NCBI GenBank assembly: GCA_017442025.1
Contig: JAFSBD010000310.1
Coordinates: 1 to 5,386, forward strand
DNA from: Clostridia bacterium
GTDB lineage: Bacteria; Bacillota; Clostridia; Oscillospirales; QAKW01
Length of the DNA stretch: 5,386 bases
Direction of reading: 5' to 3'
Below the pieces are notes generated by a model. The model was not told where the DNA came from, searched no databases, and saw nothing but the letters and a program-made list of their open reading frames with translations. The position numbers were made by a program, and so were the translations under genes. Below, in pieces: positions 1 through 5,386 of this stretch. How positions within the stretch are numbered: the stretch's first letter is position 1; each line of letters begins with the position of its first letter.

Positions 1-2806
1 CATTATTCAGTTCCACATGCTCCAGGCGATATTCACCGGAGGTTTCAAATACCGCCGAGCCGGACCAGGAATTTTGCTGATCGGGCGAGAAATAAACAGT
101 GGTGCGGTTACCGGTCTCCTGATGGATAAAGGCACCCTTTACCGATGTTGGCATCTTTGCATTCTCATCGCCGGCAAAGGTGATGGAAACGGTCGTTTCA
201 AACCGTTTGTCAGTGGTCATAAAGGTTTTGTTGTTATCCACGCAGGTTACGCTGCTGATAGCAAACCCTTTGACGGTGAAGGTAATGGGTTCATGGTCCA
301 GCTCATAGGTGGTACCATCCAACATGACCTCTCGCAGGATATATGTACCGGGCGAGGTGAATTGATGGGTTGCAGTCCATTTTCCGTCGCCACCCTTCGT
401 GAACACCATCTTTTCCTGGCGAACACCCTGGGTGCTATTGATAATCCGTAGGAAATAAGCCTCCACCTTATTGGGGGTGGTTCCGTTGACTTCAACGGTG
501 ATCGTCTTGGTCAGATCGGCAGTGGTAGCGATATTAAAGTCTACCTCGGTTGCCCCTGCCATGGTCGCTGTTACCTGGCATTTTTCGTCCATAAGAACCG
601 GATCTTTCATCGCCTTTAGGTCAGAAGAAGAACCAAACTGCAGATTGAGCTGGCCCTGGATCTCGCCCGCGGCCAAAACCTGATCGTTGGTGAGGCCAAC
701 ACCATCCAGATAGACCAACGCTGAGATAAAGGTTGCTTCATTCTGCGCCAGCTCGGTGATGGTATAGATGGCATTTCCATCACTGCCGGTAATATAGCTG
801 CCGGTGTTGGAAAGCACCAGCGGAACCGTTACCTTACCGGTTTGAGCGAAGCAATGCTCCACGTCCATATAAGCGGTGGTCAGCAAATTGCCCTCCCGGC
901 CAACAAAGGCGATGCGAAAATGCTCCAGAAGCTGCAGGGATTTTTCCTGATCTTCGGGGCTGCCTGGATAAAAGACATAACAGCTGCCCGAACCTTGGGT
1001 GGTGCTATCCGCATCAATCTGGGCGTTACTATTCTCATCCCAGACTCGGTTAACACCGTTGTAGCCCACCACATATTTTACCGTTACCTTTTTCAATGTG
1101 GGATTTTGGACATTTTCTAATTGCTCGCCCGCCATATTGGTATTCTCATCATAGCGATAATAGGTATTTCCTTCTTTATAGGCGGTATATTCAATTTCGT
1201 CCGCTGTAACGGTATATAATGTAACACTCTCACCGTCCACAATACCGGTGGCAATCTCTTCCCGTTCTTCATAAACAGGGCTTCCCTGCAAAATCAGGTG
1301 GGAATTAGAGGCGTTGGTACGAACAAAAAAGTCCAACGCCATCCCGAAGGTATCCTCCGCCACCGGGTCGGTGCCCTTAAAGTTGGTAGCACCGGAAAGG
1401 GCGGTATTATATTCTTCGGTGATCGCATATTTTTCCTTGTTGTTGGGGTTGGATGCGTAAGTTGTTACCGTTCCTTTGACTGATTTCGGAATGCCCATGG
1501 CACGAACCGTCAGCGTTATTTGCTTTGATTTTACGCAAGCACCGGAAAGTTGGTCTGCATCCTTCAGATATCCGTACTGCGCCTCCACGGTTACATCGGT
1601 TTTTCCGAGAAGATCCAATAGCGCATCCTTACCAAGACTGCTTAACGCTGTTCCGTCGATCTTAGCAGAGGCAACATTAACGACATTATTGACAATGGGA
1701 TATATTTCCGGCTTTTTGTCTTCCTCCGCTGTTCCGTCCAGATTCTCCCAGACAACATCGGTGCGGCCGCGCAATGCCTCGATTTTGGCTATATCACTCT
1801 TCAATCCGGCATATTTGGTGCGTAAGGTAGTCAACCAGCTCTTTTTGGCCGGCACTACCGCAGCTTCTCCCGAAGTGTTCTTTGCCGCCATTTTAGCATC
1901 GATCGTTGCCATCTCGGCGGTCAGCAATTCTTCCCCTGTAAATTTATTCGCCTCGTAATGAGCGTTGCCCATGCGGCGAACCAGCTGAATATTATAATCC
2001 TCCGCCATTGCATCGGCGATCAGCTCCATATTGCCTTGAAGCATTCCCATCAACTCATAGATCGATTCCATATGATCGGGGTCGATCTTGATTACCGATG
2101 CAGAACTGCCCATTTTTTGATTGACCATCTCCTGCACATATTGCTGCATCAAGGCGCCCAGATCGTCAATCTGATCGGCGTTAGCAATGCTTTGCAGATT
2201 GGTCTTGGCCGCGGCGATCTTCGTCTCTGCGCTGGAGACCCGCGCCGCCAGGGCGACATCGCCGCCCGCATCCTTATAGGTTACCGATGCAACGGTGCGG
2301 ACACCATATTGCACATTCTGCGCCAAAAAGGTCTCGGTAGCGGTGTCCCAGGCGGCAAAGGCAAAATCACTCTCCAGGCCATCCACACGCCCATCGGTGC
2401 CGTAACCAGCAGAATATAAGGGGCTTTCCAGCAGAGAGTTGGTGTTCAAGGTTGCGGGGCGGAGAACGATATTCTCCAAGCCGTAGATGGGGTCGCCCAG
2501 GTTGATAAGGTTACCCCAGGTGATATTCTTCAGCGCCAGGTCTTTGCCGCCATCCCCCACTTCCGAATCGGCGGGCTGGGTGATGGTGGTGCCGTTGGCA
2601 AGGGCGATCTCCAGGTTGCCGTTGGAGGTGATGGTGGTATTCATTCCCTTCACTTCCGGATTGGAGGAAAGTACGATCCAGGCAAAAGAGGCAGATACCA
2701 TGGTTACCGCCGCAACCACCAGCAGGAGCAACGACGCAACGACCCGCTCCCGCATATGAGGGAGCTGGGCTTTATATTTTTCAATTTGACGTTGGGTTTC
2801 TCTCAT
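1..2806 (-). CDS. Large exported surface protein with SipW-type-like N-terminus, helical insert and C-terminal beta-sandwich repeats (3' end beyond window)
   Basis: The minus-strand frame is open from ATG at 2806 to the left edge: 935 codons and no stop. Seen: residues 1-20 are charged (MRETQRQIEKYK...), about 21-45 form one hydrophobic helix ending VSASFAWIVL, and 54-69 (GMNTTITSNGNLEIAL) resemble the start of mature SipW/TasA-type proteins. About 75-185 look beta-rich. About 190-346 are predicted helical, Ala- and Met-rich. About 400-735 are beta-rich again, with DFFVRTNAS (492-500), LRIIN-like strands and NLQFGSS (721-727). From about 740 on there are Ig- or CnaB/transthyretin-like modules. 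I remember this style from uncharacterised large proteins of gut Clostridia; the function is unknown. Start: AAGGAGG lies 12 bases upstream, a rather long spacer; the alternative ATG at 2755 has no ribosome binding site and would remove the charged tail. It is the last visible gene of the operon. Any cell-wall anchor would be off-window. Confidence 0.9.
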   Translation of the reverse strand, partial: MRETQRQIEKYKAQLPHMRERVVASLLLLVVAAVTMVSASFAWIVLSSNPEVKGMNTTITSNGNLEIALANGTTITQPADSEVGDGGKDLALKNITWGNLINLGDPIYGLENIVLRPATLNTNSLLESPLYSAGYGTDGRVDGLESDFAFAAWDTATETFLAQNVQYGVRTVASVTYKDAGGDVALAARVSSAETKIAAAKTNLQSIANADQIDDLGALMQQYVQEMVNQKMGSSASVIKIDPDHMESIYELMGMLQGNMELIADAMAEDYNIQLVRRMGNAHYEANKFTGEELLTAEMATIDAKMAAKNTSGEAAVVPAKKSWLTTLRTKYAGLKSDIAKIEALRGRTDVVWENLDGTAEEDKKPEIYPIVNNVVNVASAKIDGTALSSLGKDALLDLLGKTDVTVEAQYGYLKDADQLSGACVKSKQITLTVRAMGIPKSVKGTVTTYASNPNNKEKYAITEEYNTALSGATNFKGTDPVAEDTFGMALDFFVRTNASNSHLILQGSPVYEEREEIATGIVDGESVTLYTVTADEIEYTAYKEGNTYYRYDENTNMAGEQLENVQNPTLKKVTVKYVVGYNGVNRVWDENSNAQIDADSTTQGSGSCYVFYPGSPEDQEKSLQLLEHFRIAFVGREGNLLTTAYMDVEHCFAQTGKVTVPLVLSNTGSYITGSDGNAIYTITELAQNEATFISALVYLDGVGLTNDQVLAAGEIQGQLNLQFGSSSDLKAMKDPVLMDEKCQVTATMAGATEVDFNIATTADLTKTITVEVNGTTPNKVEAYFLRIINSTQGVRQEKMVFTKGGDGKWTATHQFTSPGTYILREVMLDGTTYELDHEPITFTVKGFAISSVTCVDNNKTFMTTDKRFETTVSITFAGDENAKMPTSVKGAFIHQETGNRTTVYFSPDQQNSWSGSAVFETSGEYRLEHVELNN
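2..67 (-). repeat. Beta-sandwich repeat motif, copy 2, in the large protein
   Basis: Residues 914-935 begin WSGSAVFETSGEYRLEHV. Seven of 22 positions equal copy 1 (W, F, G, Y, L, V, L), with no gap needed. The module is cut by the left edge, so more copies may follow downstream. The E-box position is His here, not Glu. Confidence 0.6.
314..379 (-). repeat. Beta-sandwich repeat motif, copy 1, in the large protein
   Basis: Residues 810-831 begin WTATHQFTSPGTYILREV. The pattern W-x5-F-x3-G-x-Y-x-L-x2-V-x-L recurs exactly 104 residues later. It is followed by TYELDHEPITFTV, so the module recalls CnaB, transthyretin-like or Ig-like wall-protein repeats. Glu826 sits where a CnaB E-box glutamate would be. 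Confidence 0.6.
1769..2245 (-). other. Helical, Ala/Met-rich insert within the large protein
   Basis: Residues about 188-346 break from the beta-rich style of the rest of the protein. They are rich in Ala, Met, Gln, Glu and Lys, with few Gly or Pro. Three likely helices are visible: about 190-232, 243-310 and 320-346, each with hydrophobic residues at 3-4 spacing (for example MESIYELMGMLQGNMELIAD). Eleven Met fall between residues 220 and 306. A coiled-coil or helical-bundle stalk is a reasonable inference; no known domain is recognised. Confidence 0.6.
2600..2743 (-). other. Export signal and SipW/TasA-like early mature segment of the large protein
   Basis: Codons 22-69 encode the hydrophobic helix (about VVASLLLLVVAAVTMV), the exit motif SASFAW (38-43) and then NTTITSNGNLEIAL (56-69). 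In SipW-processed proteins such as TasA, the helix is followed by an aromatic motif and then by an NTFTAGTLDI-type strand. The order and spacing agree, but the exact residues do not, so this is a resemblance and not a family assignment. VSA-SFA offers candidate AxA-like cleavage sites. Confidence 0.5.
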
Positions 2807-2818
2807 TTTAACTCTTAA

Positions 2819-2825
2819 CCTCCTT
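2819..2825 (-). promoter_or_regulatory. Ribosome binding site of the large protein gene
   Basis: AAGGAGG reads on the minus strand 12 bases before the ATG at 2806. The spacer (TTAAGAGTTAAA) is longer than the usual 5-9 bases. No better start lies closer, so the long spacer may lower initiation for this very long gene. The site begins just 5 bases after the stop codon of the upstream gene. Confidence 0.75.
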
Positions 2826-2830
2826 GCCCA

Positions 2831-4051
2831 TCAGCGGTAATCGACAAAAAATCGCACCGTTGATGCATGAATCGGGTAACCGTTATAGGTTTGCTTTAAA
2901 ATCAATTGATATGTTCCTGCCGGCTGCTTGCCGCCGGGAACGGAAATTTCCAGTTTCCCGCCGCCGCTGGTGCGGGTGGCGGTAATTTTCATCTGCGCGC
3001 TTGGGGTAATTTTTTCAAATGTTCCGTTGGAAAGCTTTTGCAACTCCCAGCTCAACTGCGCGCCGCTCGCCCCTCCATCGTTCCAGGCGGAATCCTTCAA
3101 GGAAGAGGCTTCCGAAAGAGTCAGCGTCAGGGCTTTTTCGCTATTTACGATCGGCTCTTTTCCGCCCGATACCGTAAGCGAAGCCTCCTCGGTCTTTGGG
3201 GTCAGGGTGGTGGCCGCCTGGTATTGGTCGGAGCTTCCGGCGGTGATCTTCACCGCCTCCACCGCGCCCTTTCCCTCGCGGCGGATCAGCAGATCCTCCG
3301 CGCCGCTTTCATTGCGGGGCAGATAAAGAACGCTATCTCTCAGCAATGTAACGCCCTGGGGATAGGCTTTGGTGTAATAGCAGATCCCTGCGGGAAATTT
3401 CCCGCTGAGGGTGGCCCCTTGGGCCAGCAGAATTCCTTCCCCGCCCGCAGGCATTTGCAGGGGAAGGTGCAAAAGATCGTTGGTTAAAAATCCGCTCGCA
3501 TTCTCAAAGGTCGGTGCGCTTTCCGCGCCCGCACAAAGGGCATCGGCGTTTAAGGTGATCAGATACCGCGCCGAAAGGGTTGCCTCCGCCGCCCCTGCGG
3601 GAATCCATTCCACATCCAGATGGGCCGAGCCGCTGCGGTTCTGGGCGGAAAGAACCAGCGAAAAGGGCAGATCCAGCCGCCCATCCGCCTCCGATACCGC
3701 ATATTCCTTGCCCGCCATCCCTTCGATCTGCAGGGCAATATCCTTTTTCTCGGCAGTAACCCCATCGAAGGAAAACCGCAAGGTTCCCTTCAAAGGTGCC
3801 GCTCCTTTTAAAATAATCGTTGCATCCAAGTCCTCGCCGCCCGAGGTCCAGCACCCGAAATCATAGGTGCTCCCCGCCGCGCTTAAAGTTGAAGGGTCGG
3901 CAGGGATCGACCCGTAAACGGTCGAAGCCATGGCATTCTTTTGATACCGCGCGGAAGCCACCCCGATGGAACCAAGCCCGATGCCCAGCATCAGCAATAC
4001 GCTCATTCCAAGGGTTGCCATATGGATCTTTCTTGTTCTGCGATCCGCCAC
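2831..4051 (-). CDS. Exported 406-residue protein with N-terminal signal/anchor and beta-sandwich-like domains, GTG start
   Basis: Complete gene, function not recognised. Seen: a basic tail (ADRRTRKIH), a Gly-rich hydrophobic helix at about residues 12-34, then VASARYQKN, which contains a possible AxA signal-peptidase site (ASA before R35). About 60-170 look like a beta domain (FGCWTSGGEDLDATIILKG, then alternating strands to YLITLN). About 190-285 hold further strands. About 288-406 look like an Ig-like domain that ends PAGTYQLILKQTY...FFVDYR, a typical last-strand pattern. Cysteines are at 67, 173 and 224. There is no LPXTG or C-terminal membrane helix, so any anchoring is by an uncleaved N-terminal helix or by association. 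The GTG start at 4051 is preferred because AAGGAGG lies 6 bases upstream; the internal ATG at codon 11 would lose most of the basic tail. The gene starts 11 bases after the preceding stop and ends 24 bases before the large gene. An accessory subunit of a surface assembly is inferred. Confidence 0.9.
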   Translation of the reverse strand: MADRRTRKIHMATLGMSVLLMLGIGLGSIGVASARYQKNAMASTVYGSIPADPSTLSAAGSTYDFGCWTSGGEDLDATIILKGAAPLKGTLRFSFDGVTAEKKDIALQIEGMAGKEYAVSEADGRLDLPFSLVLSAQNRSGSAHLDVEWIPAGAAEATLSARYLITLNADALCAGAESAPTFENASGFLTNDLLHLPLQMPAGGEGILLAQGATLSGKFPAGICYYTKAYPQGVTLLRDSVLYLPRNESGAEDLLIRREGKGAVEAVKITAGSSDQYQAATTLTPKTEEASLTVSGGKEPIVNSEKALTLTLSEASSLKDSAWNDGGASGAQLSWELQKLSNGTFEKITPSAQMKITATRTSGGGKLEISVPGGKQPAGTYQLILKQTYNGYPIHASTVRFFVDYR

Positions 4052-4057
4052 GCGTAT

Positions 4058-4064
4058 CCTCCTT
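4058..4064 (-). promoter_or_regulatory. Ribosome binding site overlapping the upstream stop codon; fixes a GTG start
   Basis: AAGGAGG on the minus strand sits 6 bases before GTG at 4051, an ideal spacing that supports GTG as the start. Its first two bases are the last two of the TAA stop (4063-4065) of the 171-residue protein gene, giving TAAGGAGG. This arrangement favours translational coupling of the two genes. Confidence 0.85.
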
Positions 4065-4578
4065 ATAGTTCTCCTACAATCAGCCGCAATAACGCCTGAT
4101 CCGATGCTCCCAGCACCGTCAGCCGCATATTCTTGGCCTCCTTCAATTGCCAGCTCAACTCGCCCGAATCATCGGCAAACCGAAATTCGGTTCCGCCGCC
4201 CATTTGGACATATAGCGCACCGCCCTCTTGGATGGCATGGGGCGTTGCTTGATAGATCTTTCCATCTACTGTCAGATGGATCATCACTTCCGAGCTCAAT
4301 CCTTCGGTCGCGGTCAGCCGCAGGCAGGCCGCGCGGCCCGCTTCGGCATTTTCACCTCCCGAGAGGGTGAAATCCAAAACCATTCCCTCGCCGGATGGTT
4401 GCCAACCGTTATCCGAGGTGATCCGATAGGACCCGGTTTGCGCCAAGGTTTTGGCCTGAAAGGTCAGTGGCTTCTCCAGCGTCGATTGATACCGACTATA
4501 GGTTACGCTCCCCAAAACCAAAACCATGCAGATCAAAAGGGCCAGGCAGAGAACCTGAATGATTTGATTTTTTTGCAT
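4063..4578 (-). CDS. Small exported 171-residue protein with N-terminal hydrophobic helix, SipW-type-like signal
   Basis: Complete gene, function not recognised. Seen: MQKNQ, then a hydrophobic helix at about residues 6-25, then SVTYSRYQST (24-33). TFQAKTL follows at 39-45. Both pieces resemble the exit motif and early mature segment of SipW-processed proteins (TYAYFTD and TFTAGTL in the classical family), though R29 replaces the usual aromatic residue. The rest looks like one beta-sandwich of about 120 residues, starting at YRITSDNGWQPSGEG and ending in LLRLIVGEL without an anchor signal. Cysteines 11 and 17 lie in the hydrophobic helix, and there is one more at 85. The ATG at 4578 has GGAG 4 bases upstream. 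Its TAA stop is fused with the ribosome binding site of the next gene. The size suits a minor subunit or assembly factor of the proposed surface structure; this is inference. It could also simply be a membrane-anchored extracytoplasmic beta-domain protein. Confidence 0.88.
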   Translation of the reverse strand: MQKNQIIQVLCLALLICMVLVLGSVTYSRYQSTLEKPLTFQAKTLAQTGSYRITSDNGWQPSGEGMVLDFTLSGGENAEAGRAACLRLTATEGLSSEVMIHLTVDGKIYQATPHAIQEGGALYVQMGGGTEFRFADDSGELSWQLKEAKNMRLTVLGASDQALLRLIVGEL

Positions 4579-4582
4579 TCTT

Positions 4583-4589
4583 CTCCGCC
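4583..4589 (-). promoter_or_regulatory. Ribosome binding site of the 171-residue protein gene
   Basis: GGCGGAG reads on the minus strand with GGAG ending 4 bases before the ATG at 4578. It is weaker and closer than the other two sites in the operon. No alternative start is nearby, so this ATG is accepted. Confidence 0.6.
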
Positions 4590-4606
4590 CCCCTCTATAC
4601 TATGAG

Positions 4607-5386
4607 TTAATTTTCGCTTACAATATACCGCCCGTTGGTATCCTGCGCGCAGGAATAGCCCTCCGCCAAAAAGGCCGAAACATCATGGCTGAAGTTCCCG
4701 CCGCTGACCTCGATGCGGTATTTGGGATTGCCCTTCTCAAAGAGCAGGATCGCATCTTGATGGTGGGCGGTAATGGTGGTGTTCCCACTGATCTCCACCG
4801 AGCAAGGATAATCATACCCTGTTTCCACATAAAGCCCCGCGCCGGTATCGGCAAAGCCGTTGCCCCGGAAGGCAGGCTCTTGGATCTTGGATGCAGGATC
4901 ATCCAATTGGGTGGCATTGACGGTGGAATTGCGGATGGTTACTGCGCCGCCCTTAACAACAAAGGCGGTCATACCCTCAATGGTACTGCCCTCCACCAGC
5001 AGTTCGCTATCCTTCTGGGGATGGTAGATGCCGGCGTAAAGCGCTTTAAGGGTACTGTTTTTCACCGTTATATTCGTTCCGAAGTTGCCTGCGGTCAAAA
5101 CGCTTCCGTTGCCCACCACACCGTAGTTACCGGAGCTGATGATCTCGGTATTTTCGATATTCAGATAGGTACGGCCCTCGGTAACGGTACCGTTGCCCTT
5201 GATAAACACGCCCGAATCGGTGCAATGAATGGTGCAGTCGGTAATATTCATGCGGGTATCGGTCTTTTTCGCGCCCTGATCGGCGATCCAGATCGCATCC
5301 GCCGCATTGGTGATGGTCAGCCCGCTCAGGGCAACATCACTCCCCACCGCGTTGATCAGCGCGCCCGCATGATTGGCAGGAGCCGC
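4607..5386 (-). CDS. Right-handed parallel beta-helix protein (C-terminal 259 residues; 5' end beyond window)
   Basis: The frame is open from the right edge to TAA at 4607-4609. A GTG at 5347 falls inside it but lacks a ribosome binding site, and the reading continues upstream (AAPANHAGALINA), so the true start is off-window. Seen: at least eight beta-helix rungs, such as MNITDCTIH, LNIENTEII, ITVKNSTLK, LLVEGSTIE and VTIRNSTVN, with hydrophobic residues alternating and Asn/Ser/Thr-rich turns. The protein ends SGGNFSHDVSAFLAEGY followed by a final strand GRYIV, a closing pattern I remember from Firmicutes surface beta-helix proteins. Known of the fold: it occurs in pectate lyases, adhesins and phage tail spikes. 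No catalytic set can be assigned from this part, so an enzyme role is not claimed. No LPXTG or membrane helix ends the protein. It is the first visible gene of the operon, 28 bases before the 171-residue protein gene. A surface stalk or glycan-binding role is inferred. Confidence 0.88.
   Translation of the reverse strand, partial: AAPANHAGALINAVGSDVALSGLTITNAADAIWIADQGAKKTDTRMNITDCTIHCTDSGVFIKGNGTVTEGRTYLNIENTEIISSGNYGVVGNGSVLTAGNFGTNITVKNSTLKALYAGIYHPQKDSELLVEGSTIEGMTAFVVKGGAVTIRNSTVNATQLDDPASKIQEPAFRGNGFADTGAGLYVETGYDYPCSVEISGNTTITAHHQDAILLFEKGNPKYRIEVSGGNFSHDVSAFLAEGYSCAQDTNGRYIVSEN
4688..5335 (-). repeat. Beta-helix rungs (eight) in the partial beta-helix protein
   Basis: Rung strands begin VALSGLTIT, MNITDCTIH, LNIENTEII, ITVKNSTLK, LLVEGSTIE, VTIRNSTVN, VEISGNTTI and IEVSGGNFS, spaced about 20-31 residues apart. 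The spacing rises to 48 before the seventh, where a loop rich in Asp, Pro and Gly (about LDDPASKIQEPAFRGNGF) sticks out. This is protein-level repetition; the DNA copies are diverged. Confidence 0.75.

Larger units (their letters stand above)
1..5386 (-). other. Single operon of exported proteins
   Basis: Four co-directional genes are separated by only 28, 11 and 24 bases. No gap contains an inverted repeat with a T-run or a credible promoter, and each of the three visible starts has its own ribosome binding site. All three genes with visible N-termini carry an export signal, and the fourth encodes a typical extracellular fold. One transcript starting beyond the right edge is the simplest reading. 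No regulator, signal peptidase, sortase or transporter lies inside the window. Confidence 0.85.

Noticed and set aside
17..2759. Several plus-strand ORFs of 60-160 codons (for example 17-451, 1476-1958, 1958-2419, 2487-2759)
   Set aside because: They lie antisense to one continuous minus-strand reading frame of 935 codons, lack ribosome binding sites, and have unnatural compositions (runs rich in Arg, Ser, His or Ile) without domain features.
3301..3321. LPRNESG in the 406-residue protein as an LPXTG-like sorting signal
   Set aside because: It lies mid-protein, has Asn instead of Thr, and is not followed by a hydrophobic stretch and basic tail.
4528..4548. Cysteines 11 and 17 in the small protein as a lipoprotein lipobox
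   Set aside because: The residues just before them (VL and LI) do not fit the small-residue rule at -1 of a lipobox, and both lie inside the hydrophobic helix.
2906..4605. Overlapping ORFs in other frames (2906-3487, 2928-3326, 3411-3866, 3966-4370 and 4228-4605 on plus; 3504-3854 on minus)
   Set aside because: GC-rich codons of the true genes create open shadow frames. The two minus-strand genes here have ribosome binding sites, export signals and sensible folds; the shadows do not.
4579..4606. Promoter or terminator in the gap between the beta-helix gene and the 171-residue protein gene
   Set aside because: The 28-base gap has no stem-loop with a T-run and no pair of -35 and -10 boxes. 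It holds only the ribosome binding site.
5345..5347. GTG as the start of the beta-helix gene
   Set aside because: There is no ribosome binding site before it, and the same frame continues upstream to the window edge with plausible protein sequence.
4607..5386. Pectate lyase or other polysaccharide-degrading enzyme
   Set aside because: Only the beta-helix fold is supported. No conserved catalytic set can be recognised in the visible part.
1..5386. A complete circular genome of 5386 bases (the same length as phage phiX174)
   Set aside because: The sequence does not resemble phiX174. Joining the ends puts the large gene out of frame with the beta-helix gene and yields a stop within about 17 codons, so the length match looks coincidental or chosen for the window.

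Overview
The window looks like chromosomal DNA from a low-to-middle-GC Gram-positive bacterium, most likely a gut-type member of Clostridia (Oscillospirales or Lachnospirales style). This assignment is an inference. It rests on consensus AAGGAGG ribosome binding sites, tightly packed genes, and secreted proteins whose sequence style I remember from hypothetical surface proteins of gut Firmicutes. No database search was possible.

All supported genes lie on the minus strand and are transcribed from right to left. In transcription order they are: (1) the 3' part of a right-handed beta-helix protein (4607-5386, 5' end outside the window); (2) a 171-residue protein with one N-terminal membrane segment (4063-4578); (3) a 406-residue protein of the same build with beta-sandwich-like domains (2831-4051, GTG start); (4) a very large membrane-anchored or secreted protein of at least 935 residues (1-2806), open from its start to the left edge. 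The gaps are 28, 11 and 24 bases, with no terminator or promoter visible between genes, so this is almost certainly one operon. Its promoter and its last stop codon are outside the window. Practically the whole window is coding on the minus strand, with no stretch over 30 bases lacking a gene. The many long plus-strand ORFs are antisense shadows.

The three genes with visible N-termini share one architecture: a short N-terminal tail, one hydrophobic helix, then a short aromatic motif at the membrane exit (TYSRYQ, ASARYQ, ASFAWI). In two of them a segment follows that resembles the start of mature SipW/TasA-type proteins (TFQAKTL and NTTITSNGNLEIAL, compared with the NTFTAGTLDI style). None of the visible C-termini carries an LPXTG sorting signal. 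My working hypothesis is a secreted or surface-displayed multi-protein assembly, for example a fibre, matrix or adhesin, processed by a SipW-like signal peptidase encoded elsewhere. The large protein would be the main structural or adhesive component, the two smaller proteins accessory subunits, and the beta-helix protein a stalk or glycan-binding partner. The gene layout and N-terminal pattern are seen directly; the assembly is inference.

The most distinctive items are the Met-rich helical block inside the otherwise beta-rich large protein, a two-copy repeat near the left edge with a period of 104 residues, a marked GC fall inside the large gene, and the possible paralogy of the two small anchored proteins.
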